Source: CAYYYJ01 sp964631205 (GTDB taxonomy: Archaea > Aenigmatarchaeota > Aenigmatarchaeia > QMZP01 > JACQNV01). From it: DNA of 64,000 nucleotides. Positions 51,486-58,000 of this stretch are shown in pieces. Each line of letters opens with the position of its first letter. Positions within the stretch are counted from its first letter, which is position 1. The position numbers and the translations under genes are program-made. Location of the stretch: contig CAZVWU010000006.1 of assembly GCA_964631205.1 (NCBI GenBank), forward strand, positions 1-64,000. The letters are read 5' to 3'. Under the pieces are notes generated by a model that was not told the DNA's origin, did not search any database, and saw nothing but the letters and a program-made list of their open reading frames with translations.

Positions 51486-52265
51486 ATGGTAGTTACAAAT
51501 GAAGTGTTGGATGCGCTGAAAAGCATTGGTTTGAACCTTTACGAGAGGAAAATTTATGTCTCTCTTTTAGCCAAAGGCATAGCCACAGCCGGTGAAGTTT
51601 CAGGCATTGCAAAAGTCCCCAGATCACGTTCCTATGATATTCTTGAAAGCCTTGCTGACAAGGGGTTTGTTGTCTTGCAGCCAGCCAAGCCAATAAGGTA
51701 TGTTGCTTTGGAACCGAGGGATGCTTTGGAAAGGATGAAGGTAACACTAGAAAGGAAGCACACTGAATTGCAGGAAAGAGTCGATAGGCTTGCAGCTTCT
51801 CCTATTTTGACTCAGCTTGAAGCTGTATACAAAGAAGGGTTAAGCCTTGTCCAGCCATTCGAGATGACAGGCACAATTAAAGGCAAGGATTCAGTAAACC
51901 AGCACCTTAGGTCTCTATTCAAGAAAGCAAAAGGCAGCATAACAATTGTCACAACAAAAAATGGCCTCGCAGACCTTCATTCTTCGCAGCACACAATTCT
52001 AAAGAAAATCGCAAAGAAAGGGGTCAAGATAAAGATTTATGCCCCTTTGGACAAGGCATCTCCTGATTTTGGCGGGATTGCAGAGGTTAATCATATTGAA
52101 CAGCCTGCAGGAAGGATATGCACAATAGACAACGACCATGTTGTCCTCGCTTTGACAGACGACACCAAAACGCACACATCCCAGGACGTTGTTTTCTGGG
52201 CCCAATCTCCCCATGTCGTGAAAGATATAATGGAGCCTTTCTTCAACCAAGTTGTGAAGAAATAG
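51486..52265 (+). CDS. TrmB-family transcriptional regulator
   Basis: A 259-residue protein. The N-terminal winged helix is LKSIGLNLYERKIYVSLLAKGIATAGEVSGIAKVPRSRSYDIL at about 10-52, the TrmB signature. A coiled linker follows (MKVTLERKHTELQERVDRL) and then a PLD-like C-terminal domain (ITIVTTKNGLADLHSS; VKIKIYAPLDKAS) that usually binds sugars. TrmB proteins repress or activate sugar or energy genes. Own promoter: ATTTAAATAC about 25-30 bp upstream. It could be the regulator of the palindrome set, but this is untested. Confidence 0.88.
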   Translation: MVVTNEVLDALKSIGLNLYERKIYVSLLAKGIATAGEVSGIAKVPRSRSYDILESLADKGFVVLQPAKPIRYVALEPRDALERMKVTLERKHTELQERVDRLAASPILTQLEAVYKEGLSLVQPFEMTGTIKGKDSVNQHLRSLFKKAKGSITIVTTKNGLADLHSSQHTILKKIAKKGVKIKIYAPLDKASPDFGGIAEVNHIEQPAGRICTIDNDHVVLALTDDTKTHTSQDVVFWAQSPHVVKDIMEPFFNQVVKK

Positions 52266-52416
52266 TACTTTTTCTTTCTATGCACTCTATCCAAAGAAAA
52301 CCTACACTAAAAGAAAACATGCAATTGGTTTCAGATAATTTTTTCTTTAAGAGATGAATTAGAAAAAACAATAAACTTATAAGCCTACTTGCTCCTAACT
52401 TAAAAACTATTGAAGT

Positions 52417-54477
52417 ATGTATACCCTCATAATCAGCGAAAAGCCGTCAGCTGCAAAGAAACTAGCCGAATCGCTGGCTGAAGGGAGCGTCAGTGAGCAG
52501 CCAAAAAATGGGGCGGTTGTGTATAAAATAAAGAGGGGCGGCAAAGACATAATCATAGCCTCTGCTGCAGGCCATTTGTTTGTTCTGGCTGAAAAAAATT
52601 CGGGCAGGGATTGGACTTATCCTGTATTTAATATAGACTGGGTTCCGATTTTTGTCGCAAATAAAAACAACACATGGTCGAGAAAGTACTTCGAGGCTCT
52701 CCAATCGCTTTCAAATGAAGCGGTTGATGTTGTCTCTGCGACAGACTATGATATTGAAGGGAGCGTGATAGCATACAATATAATCAGGTTCATCTGCAAC
52801 AAAACAAACGGGAGGAGGATGAAGTTTTCCACATTGACGAAATCCGACCTTATTGAAGCATATGAAAACTCTTCGCCCAACCTCGATTTCCCCCAGATAG
52901 AAGCCGGAATTGCCAGGCACTTTCTCGATTATTTCTGGGGAATTAATATTTCAAGGGCTTTGACGCTTGCGTTAAGGGCAGCAAGCGGTTATAAGATCCT
53001 GTCAACAGGCCGTGTGCAGGGACCGACCCTTGAAATACTTGAAAAAAGGCAGAGGGAGATTGAAATATTCAAGCCTGAACCCTATTGGGAAATCCTTGCA
53101 AAAACGCCTGATTTCACAGCAGAGCATGAGAAAGGGAAATTCTGGAAAAAGGAAGAGGCCGACCTGGTATTCCAAAAAATAAAGGGGGTTGAAAAAGCCT
53201 CTGTAGAACGGGTTGAAAAAAAAGAAAGCAAGCTGCAGCCTCCGTTCCCATTCGACCTTACAACACTACAGAGGGAGGCATACAGCCTTTTCGGTTTCTC
53301 CCCAAAACAGACCCTTGACACAGCGCAGTCGCTTTATGAGAGGGGATCCATATCCTATCCGCGAACATCATCCCAAAAGCTTCCTGCAAAACTAGGCTAT
53401 GTGGAAATAATAAAAACCCTGTCCAAAAAAATCCAATATTCCAGTCTCTGCGAAAAGTTGCTGGCAAAACCCCAGATAAAGCCAAACGAAGGCCTGAAAG
53501 ACGACCCTGCCCACCCGTCTATTTTCCCGACTCAGGACATTCCAAATATGAAAGAGCTTACCCATCAGCAGGCAAAATTATACGACCTGATTGTGAAAAG
53601 GTTTTTGTCTGTGTTTGCGGACGCTGCTGTCAGGGAATCTGTAACAGCAATCCTTGACATCAAAGGCGAGAAATTTATTGCAAGGGGGGTGAGGACCGTT
53701 CAGGCCAATTGGATAGACTTCTACAAGCCTTATGCAAAGTTTAAAGAGCAAACGCTCCCTCCAATGAAAAAGGGGGATTGTATAGCCATAAAAAAAATCG
53801 AGATGCTGCAAAAACAGACTCAACCGCCTGCAAGGTTTACACAGGGCACGATACTTAAAGAGCTTGAAGATTTGGGGCTGGGAACAAAAGCCACAAGAGC
53901 CCTCATATTGCAAACCCTTTATGACCGCGGCTACATTAAAGACAAGTCAATAACCGTGACCAAGCTTGGTGAAGCTGTTGTCACTTCTCTTGAAAGATAT
54001 TGTCCGGACATAGTTTCTGTTGACCTTACAAAGCAGTTTGAAGAAGGCATGGAAGCAATACAGGATGAAAAGAAAACCAAAGAAGAGATCATAAAGTCTG
54101 CCCAGGAGGCTCTGGCAAAAACACTGAAAATTTTCAAGAAGAATGAAAAAAATATAGGCTCTGACCTTATGAAGGGGATAAAGGAAGTTATGAGGGAAGA
54201 ATCTACGATAGGAAAATGCGTATGCTCAGGCGACCTTGTCATAAGGATGTCAAAGGACAAAAAGAGGTTTGTGGGCTGCACTGGTTACCCAAACTGCACA
54301 CAGACATTCTCGCTGCCGCATAAGGGCACAGTGGCAATAATAAGGGAGACCTGTTTGAAATGCGGCCTCAAGGTTGTTTCAGTGAAATTATACAAAAAAC
54401 GCCCATGGAAGCTTTGCGTCAGGTGCGGATTTGTGAATAAAAAGAAAGGTGAAGAAAAACCTCCAGAAAATCCGTAA
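52417..54477 (+). CDS. topA: DNA topoisomerase I (archaeal type IA)
   Basis: A 686-residue protein. LIISEKPSAAKKLAE at residue 4 starts the TOPRIM domain with Glu, and SATDYDIEGSVIAYN near 107 holds the metal acids. The active-site Tyr is in GSISYPRTSSQ near 312. C-terminal Cys4 zinc fingers start near 605 (CVCSGDLVIR...CTGYPNC; then CLKCGLKV...CVRCGF). It relaxes negative supercoils by single-strand passage. The length is normal. It is convergent with rpoK, with stops side by side. Confidence 0.93.
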   Translation: MYTLIISEKPSAAKKLAESLAEGSVSEQPKNGAVVYKIKRGGKDIIIASAAGHLFVLAEKNSGRDWTYPVFNIDWVPIFVANKNNTWSRKYFEALQSLSNEAVDVVSATDYDIEGSVIAYNIIRFICNKTNGRRMKFSTLTKSDLIEAYENSSPNLDFPQIEAGIARHFLDYFWGINISRALTLALRAASGYKILSTGRVQGPTLEILEKRQREIEIFKPEPYWEILAKTPDFTAEHEKGKFWKKEEADLVFQKIKGVEKASVERVEKKESKLQPPFPFDLTTLQREAYSLFGFSPKQTLDTAQSLYERGSISYPRTSSQKLPAKLGYVEIIKTLSKKIQYSSLCEKLLAKPQIKPNEGLKDDPAHPSIFPTQDIPNMKELTHQQAKLYDLIVKRFLSVFADAAVRESVTAILDIKGEKFIARGVRTVQANWIDFYKPYAKFKEQTLPPMKKGDCIAIKKIEMLQKQTQPPARFTQGTILKELEDLGLGTKATRALILQTLYDRGYIKDKSITVTKLGEAVVTSLERYCPDIVSVDLTKQFEEGMEAIQDEKKTKEEIIKSAQEALAKTLKIFKKNEKNIGSDLMKGIKEVMREESTIGKCVCSGDLVIRMSKDKKRFVGCTGYPNCTQTFSLPHKGTVAIIRETCLKCGLKVVSVKLYKKRPWKLCVRCGFVNKKKGEEKPPENP

Positions 54478-54672
54478 TCACAGCTGCCTTTTTCTTGCTT
54501 CTATTGGTATGAGGCCTTCTTTCCATTCAAGATTGGCTATATCAATGGGGTTTGAGGCTCCTTTTGGAACCTTTACCAATGGGGGCGCGCCCTGAGCTAT
54601 TTGCAAAGCCCTGGATGAAATAATCCTCACCTTCTCATATTTCGAACTGATATTTCCATTTGGCATATTCAT
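54478..54672 (-). CDS. rpoK: RNA polymerase subunit K (Rpb6 homologue)
   Basis: A 64-residue protein. SSKYEKVRIISSRALQIAQGAPPLV followed by IPIEARKRQL is the conserved RpoK/Rpb6 core. It stabilises the RNA polymerase clamp during assembly. The length is that of archaeal RpoK. The start is at ATG 54672 or ATG 54666 in MNMPNGN. Its stop lies one base beyond the topA stop. Confidence 0.92.
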   Translation of the reverse strand: MNMPNGNISSKYEKVRIISSRALQIAQGAPPLVKVPKGASNPIDIANLEWKEGLIPIEARKRQL

Positions 54673-54721
54673 ATAACCCTTACCTTCTAAATAACCAGCA
54701 TATAAATATAAACCTTTTAGA

Positions 54722-55507
54722 TCAGCCTATATACCTTGTCTCGTCTTTTGCAGGCTTCCCTTCCTTTGTCAGCTGCACAAGGGCCTTTTTCTGGAGGGAT
54801 TCAACTTTCTTTATGAAGTTTTCCATTTCCTTTACTCTCTGGTCTAGCTTGCCCATGTCTATTTTCAAATCCATTAGCTTTACCAAAGTTGATAATACCA
54901 CCTCAGCTGATTTTGGATCTGTAACTATCGGGAATCCAGAAGTCTCGCCAAGCAGGCACATCCCTTTCATTCCACGTTCCTTTCCAAGGCCAAGAAGCAG
55001 GCCTGCTGCGCCCACAATATAACCTACCTTTTCACCTGCATTGAAATCTATTCCATGCTTTTTATAATTTTCAATAAGCTCTTTATGGGTCACTGCCCCA
55101 ACAACTTTTGGGGTTTCCTCTATTTCGCCTGTTGCCAGGCCTCCGACAGTTATTATCTCAGAGCAGCCAAAGGTTGTTGCCAGTTCAAGAATTTTTTCAG
55201 AGACCTCATAATGTCCTTGGGGGGTTAGAGACTGGCAATCTCCAACCAATAATACAAGGTCCCTCTCGCCCTTTTTCCTTGCCTTATAATAATAGAACTC
55301 GTTGTTCGGGAGGTGTATCATGTAATTATCATGCAGCATCACAAAAGGGAAAAACCATTTCGAATACATTGTTGCAAACTTTTTAGCTTTCAGTTCTTCA
55401 ACTAAATAGCCGACAGCGACCCTCCCTATATTCCCTACACCAGGAAGCCCTTCAATCAGAACAGGGTTTGCCAGCTTCGGCTTTTCCTTGTAGATTATTT
55501 GAGTCAT
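54722..55507 (-). CDS. PAC2-family protein (proteasome assembly chaperone-like)
   Basis: A 261-residue protein. LIEGLPGVGNIGRVAVGYLVEEL near 17, LLVGDCQSLTPQGHYEVSEKIL near 85, and TVGGLATGEIEETPKVVGAV near 118 are characteristic of PAC2 proteins; GLLLGLGKERGMKGMCLLGETSG follows. The C-terminal 60 residues form a coiled coil. Archaeal PAC2 proteins are thought to help proteasome assembly or to act in an unknown way. Stands alone on the minus strand after rpoK. Confidence 0.88.
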   Translation of the reverse strand: MTQIIYKEKPKLANPVLIEGLPGVGNIGRVAVGYLVEELKAKKFATMYSKWFFPFVMLHDNYMIHLPNNEFYYYKARKKGERDLVLLVGDCQSLTPQGHYEVSEKILELATTFGCSEIITVGGLATGEIEETPKVVGAVTHKELIENYKKHGIDFNAGEKVGYIVGAAGLLLGLGKERGMKGMCLLGETSGFPIVTDPKSAEVVLSTLVKLMDLKIDMGKLDQRVKEMENFIKKVESLQKKALVQLTKEGKPAKDETRYIG

Positions 55508-55554
55508 AAAAATCAGTCAATCAGTCTAATATTGCTTTTCAACATTAATAAATG

Positions 55555-55869
55555 CTATTTGGCATCCTCACCAGGGTATTTGCCTCTTTTTGCAAGGGAG
55601 AGATAGACTCTAAGATTGTATTCCCTCCATTGAACCATAAACTCCAGCATTTCTCTTTCTTCATCAGGTATTTCAGTTTCCGATAAGCGGTTCCTGAAAT
55701 CTTTGATATATTCCAGGCAGCCATTTATGGTTCTGGCAGTATACTGTCTTCCTTCTTCTGTTGACACGTTATATCTTCTCTCCAGAATCGGGGCTTCCAC
55801 TCTTGAAACGCATTCCCTTAATTCTGATGCAAGAGACCCTGCATTTTCAGACCATTTGTAAAGTTCCAT
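55555..55869 (-). CDS. Hypothetical helical protein, 104 aa, start 3 bp after tRNA-Glu
   Basis: From ATG 55869: MELYKWSENAGSLASELREC, helical and charged to the end KYPGEDAK. No domain recognised. The preceding base pairs are the 3' end of the tRNA-Glu gene (55873) on the same strand, so this mRNA is probably released when the tRNA 3' end is cut. An earlier TTG codon at 55893 would lie inside the tRNA and is not used. Confidence 0.65.
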   Translation of the reverse strand: MELYKWSENAGSLASELRECVSRVEAPILERRYNVSTEEGRQYTARTINGCLEYIKDFRNRLSETEIPDEEREMLEFMVQWREYNLRVYLSLAKRGKYPGEDAK

Positions 55870-55924
55870 TGATGCTCCCAACGGGATTTTCAAATGCTGG
55901 ATCCACTTCGGTTATGTAAACCTT

Positions 55925-55972
55925 CTTTTGGGATCTCAAACCTTTTCTTGGAAGAAAAGGGCTGAATTTGAA
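55925..55972 (+). repeat. Family C hairpin repeat in the T-loop intron of tRNA-Glu
   Basis: TTTTGGGATCTCAAA, hairpin CCTTTTCTT/AAGAAAAGG, then GGGCTGAAT. Matches 19033-19080 in the PINc ATPase gene. Confidence 0.6.
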
Positions 55973-56035
55973 CCCGTGTCAGGGGATCGAGAATCCCCTA
56001 TCCTTGCCGGTTCCTATATTTCTTATAATCCTGCA

Positions 56036-56146
56036 ACTTTTCTTTCTTGGGTTATAAGGTCAGCATCTCATCAGAGATGATGAGATGTCTCGTGTCTACG
56101 AGACACGACTTCTTTCTTTTTTTAAAAGAAAGAAGGGTATATGCTA
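56036..56146 (+). repeat. Hairpin element, family A copy 3, in the D-loop intron of tRNA-Glu
   Basis: Left end CTTTTCTTTCTTGGGTTATA, right end AAAGAAAGAAGGGTATATGC. Internal stems CATCTCATC/GATGAGATG, TCGTGTCT/AGACACGA and CTTCTTTCTTTT/AAAAGAAAGAAG. The TCGTGTCT stem is shared with copy 2. Confidence 0.75.
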
Positions 56147-56167
56147 GACGATGGGAGCACTTAAATT

Positions 56168-56383
56168 TTATTTCTTCTCTGGTATGAATATGGACCTCAC
56201 TGCCATGATAACACCTGCAACCAACAAATAGATTAAAGGGGATAAAGCGTCTGCTATATCATAGCCAGAAATTACCATCCTTATAATAAAGGAAGCCAGA
56301 GCCATGCCTAAAATAAAAACTGTTGCTTCTCTCCATGTCCTTCTGTCAAGATGTTGTTTCTGCTTTTTTCTCATATTTATCAT
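56168..56383 (-). CDS. Small membrane protein, 71 aa
   Basis: MINMRKKQKQHLDRRTWREA then two hydrophobic segments: TVFILGMALASFIIRMVISG (about 21-40) and ALSPLIYLLVAGVIMAVRSI (about 46-65). The LDRRTW...GY pattern repeats in the neighbouring 56346 gene, so this is a tandem paralogue. The 5' end overlaps the upstream gene. Function unknown. Confidence 0.65.
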   Translation of the reverse strand: MINMRKKQKQHLDRRTWREATVFILGMALASFIIRMVISGYDIADALSPLIYLLVAGVIMAVRSIFIPEKK

Positions 56384-56654
56384 AAGCCCTAGGTTTTTTG
56401 CCTTTGGTCACAATAAAGCCTAATATTATTAGTATAATACCGCTTATAACATGGGACTTTACAGCAAGATCGAAGGCTTGCTCGAGTTTATAGCCCAAAA
56501 TCATCATGTTTACTGCAAACGCTATTATACCGAAGAGTATCACCAAAACCGAGACGTACATCCATGTCCTTCTGTCAAGCTCATTTTCCTTCTTCTTACT
56601 TTCTTGCGGATCACTTTGCTGTTTTGGGACTTTTTTAGGTTTATTTTGCGCCAT
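56346..56654 (-). CDS. Small membrane protein, 102 aa, paralogue of the next gene
   Basis: From ATG 56654: MAQNKPKKVPKQQSDPQESK, then ELDRRTWMYVSVLVILFGII and NMMILGYKLEQAFDLA, second helix SHVISGIILIILGFIVT, basic tail. Same LDRRTW...MxxxGY pattern as 56168. Start chosen at ATG after a short upstream frame. It begins 36 bp after the 3' end of tRNA-Ile, on the same strand. Confidence 0.65.
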   Translation of the reverse strand: MAQNKPKKVPKQQSDPQESKKKENELDRRTWMYVSVLVILFGIIAFAVNMMILGYKLEQAFDLAVKSHVISGIILIILGFIVTKGKKPRAYDKYEKKAETTS

Positions 56655-56690
56655 ACTCCACCACCGAAGACTCGACACTCAATACTGTTA

Positions 56691-56857
56691 TGGGCCCGCT
56701 GAGGATTGAACTCAGGGCCTCTGCATTATCAGTGCAGCGCGCTACCAATACGCACGTTCTTTCTAGTGCAGGTCTTTGCCTCAGCAAAGAAGTGCTTTCT
56801 AGTGCAGGTCTTTCTTGGGTTTATGCCCTGAAGAAAGAAGTGCTGCGCCACGGGCCC
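56691..56857 (-). tRNA. tRNA-Ile(GAU) with a 93-nt D-loop intron
   Basis: Transcribed from 56857. Exon 1 is 56857-56842 (16 nt, ending AGC), intron 56841-56749, exon 2 56748-56691. Spliced length 74 nt. Acceptor GGGCCCG/CGGGCCC, D-stem GCGC/GCGC with TTGGTA, anticodon arm CTGCA-CTGATAA-TGCAG (GAU), T-arm CTGAG-TTCAATC-CTCAG. The intron is at 16/17 and consists mainly of two tandem family B hairpins. Exon 1 has exactly the same length and AGC ending as in tRNA-Glu and tRNA-Pro. Confidence 0.92.
56758..56845 (+). repeat. Two tandem family B hairpin elements in the tRNA-Ile intron
   Basis: CTTTCTAGTGCAGGTCTTT, hairpin (TTTGC/GCAAA), AAAGAAGTGC, then a second copy with hairpin CTTTCTT...GGG/CCC...AAGAAAG. 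Each ends with AGTGC, matching the direct repeat at 14930-15008. Confidence 0.8.
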
Positions 56858-56893
56858 GCAATCTATGATTCTATTCTAACTTTATATAAATAA

Positions 56894-56976
56894 TGGACCC
56901 GCTGGGATTTGAACCCAGAGTCACTTGGATTCCCGTACATTGCGAACCAAGCGTGTTGCCGTTACACCACGAGCCC
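56894..56976 (-). tRNA. tRNA-Ala(CGC) with an 11-nt anticodon-loop intron
   Basis: Transcribed from 56976. Acceptor GGGCTCG/CGGGTCC includes the G3-U70 wobble pair that identifies tRNA-Ala. D-arm GTGT/ACAC, anticodon stem CTTGG/CCAAG, T-arm CTGGG-TTCAAAT-CCCAG. The anticodon loop region is 18 nt, so 11 must be removed; the mature loop is TTCGCA plus one base, anticodon CGC. The intron is at or next to the canonical 37/38 position (56940-56930, one-base slide possible). Mature length 72 nt. Confidence 0.9.
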
Positions 56977-57014
56977 ATTACTATTAATTCTATCAATATA
57001 TTATATACAAAAAT

Positions 57015-57575
57015 ATGTCACTAATGGAGATATTCGGCATTTTCAATGTGATTGAGGCCTTTTGGATAATTATTCCAGCTTATGCCGCAAATGGGTTGGC
57101 GCCTCTTGCAAAATTCACTGCTAGGCACCCTTTGGATGGAGGGAAAAAACTTTCTGACGGCAGGCCTGTTTTCGGGAACGGAAAGACTTGGGAAGGGTCA
57201 ATTCTTGGAATTTTAATCGGAACCCTAATAGGGAGCTTTATGGGTTTTGCTTATTTTTTCCTTCCATGGGATCTTTCACCTATTCCCCTTCAAACAGCAA
57301 AAATGGGCATTGTTTTAGGCTTAATGCTGTCTGCAGGCGCGATCGTTGGCGATTTATGCGGCAGCTTTATAAAAAGGAGGATTGGGTTGGAAAGGGGCCG
57401 GCCTTTCCCTGTTTTAGACCAGCTGGATTTTATTTTAGGCGCTTTTATTTTTGCGAGCTTTGTAACACCAATAAAAATTAACTGGATAATCCTGATCGCA
57501 ATCGCCACGCCGCTATTACACTTGTCCGCGAATTACATGGCTTATCTTCTTGGTGTGAAGAAGGAGCCTTGGTGA
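57015..57575 (+). CDS. carS: CDP-archaeol synthase
   Basis: A 186-residue membrane protein with about five hydrophobic segments. RHPLDGGKKLSDGRPVFGNGKTWEG near 36 and GDLCGSFIKRRIGLERGRP near 115 with PVLDQLDF are the CarS signatures. It activates archaeal unsaturated diether phosphate (DGGGP) with CTP to CDP-archaeol, the branch point for polar lipids. TATA-like AATATATTATATAC lies about 20 bp upstream. The product feeds the phosphatidyltransferase at 35833. Confidence 0.93.
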   Translation: MSLMEIFGIFNVIEAFWIIIPAYAANGLAPLAKFTARHPLDGGKKLSDGRPVFGNGKTWEGSILGILIGTLIGSFMGFAYFFLPWDLSPIPLQTAKMGIVLGLMLSAGAIVGDLCGSFIKRRIGLERGRPFPVLDQLDFILGAFIFASFVTPIKINWIILIAIATPLLHLSANYMAYLLGVKKEPW

Positions 57576-57583
57576 ACTAATTT

Positions 57584-57994
57584 ATGGTAAAAAAGATGAA
57601 GTGTATCCCAATAGCATGCGGTGTAATAAGAGACGGAAACAAGTTTCTTATTTTAAAAAGATCATCAGACTCCAGAATGCCTACTATCTGGGAATTTCCA
57701 GGAGGAAAAGTCGAACTAAATGAAAATGTAGTTAACTGCTTAAAAAGAGAGGTCAAGGAGGAAACTAATTTAGATGTAAATAATATATCTTTTTTAGGTT
57801 TTCATGACAGATATGATGGTAATATGTATAAAATTATATTTGGATATATTGTAGAGAGCTATGCTGGGCAGATCAGATTATCTGAAGAGCATCGGGAGCA
57901 TAAATGGGAAACCCTGTTAGAAATTTTAAAGATGGATATAGGAATTGACACTAAATTTTTCATTGAAAATTTTTTGCTTAATAAGCAATTATAG
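57584..57994 (+). CDS. Nudix hydrolase
   Basis: A 136-residue protein. The Nudix box GGKVELNENVVNCLKREVKEE at about residues 40-60 carries the Gly, Arg-Glu and Glu-Glu residues. PTIWEFPGGK precedes it, as in MutT/ADP-ribose-type enzymes that remove damaged nucleotides or cleave nucleoside diphosphate compounds. The substrate is unknown. It begins 8 bp after carS and may share its transcript. Confidence 0.88.
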   Translation: MVKKMKCIPIACGVIRDGNKFLILKRSSDSRMPTIWEFPGGKVELNENVVNCLKREVKEETNLDVNNISFLGFHDRYDGNMYKIIFGYIVESYAGQIRLSEEHREHKWETLLEILKMDIGIDTKFFIENFLLNKQL

Positions 57995-58000
57995 TCAATC

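Larger units (their letters stand above)
55873..56158 (-). tRNA. tRNA-Glu(CUC) with two introns carrying hairpin repeats
   Basis: Transcribed from 56158. Exons: 56158-56143, 56009-55966, 55885-55873; introns 133 and 80 nt. Spliced length 73 nt. Acceptor GCTCCCA/TGGGAGC, D-arm GTCT...GGAT with GG in the loop, anticodon arm GGGGA-TTCTCGA-TCCCC (anticodon CUC), T-arm ACGGG-TTCAAAT-CCCGT. The introns are at 16/17 (D-loop) and 60/61 (end of T-loop). The first holds a family A hairpin element (56036-56146), the second a family C repeat (55925-55972). Joined exons fit with no spare bases. Confidence 0.9.
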
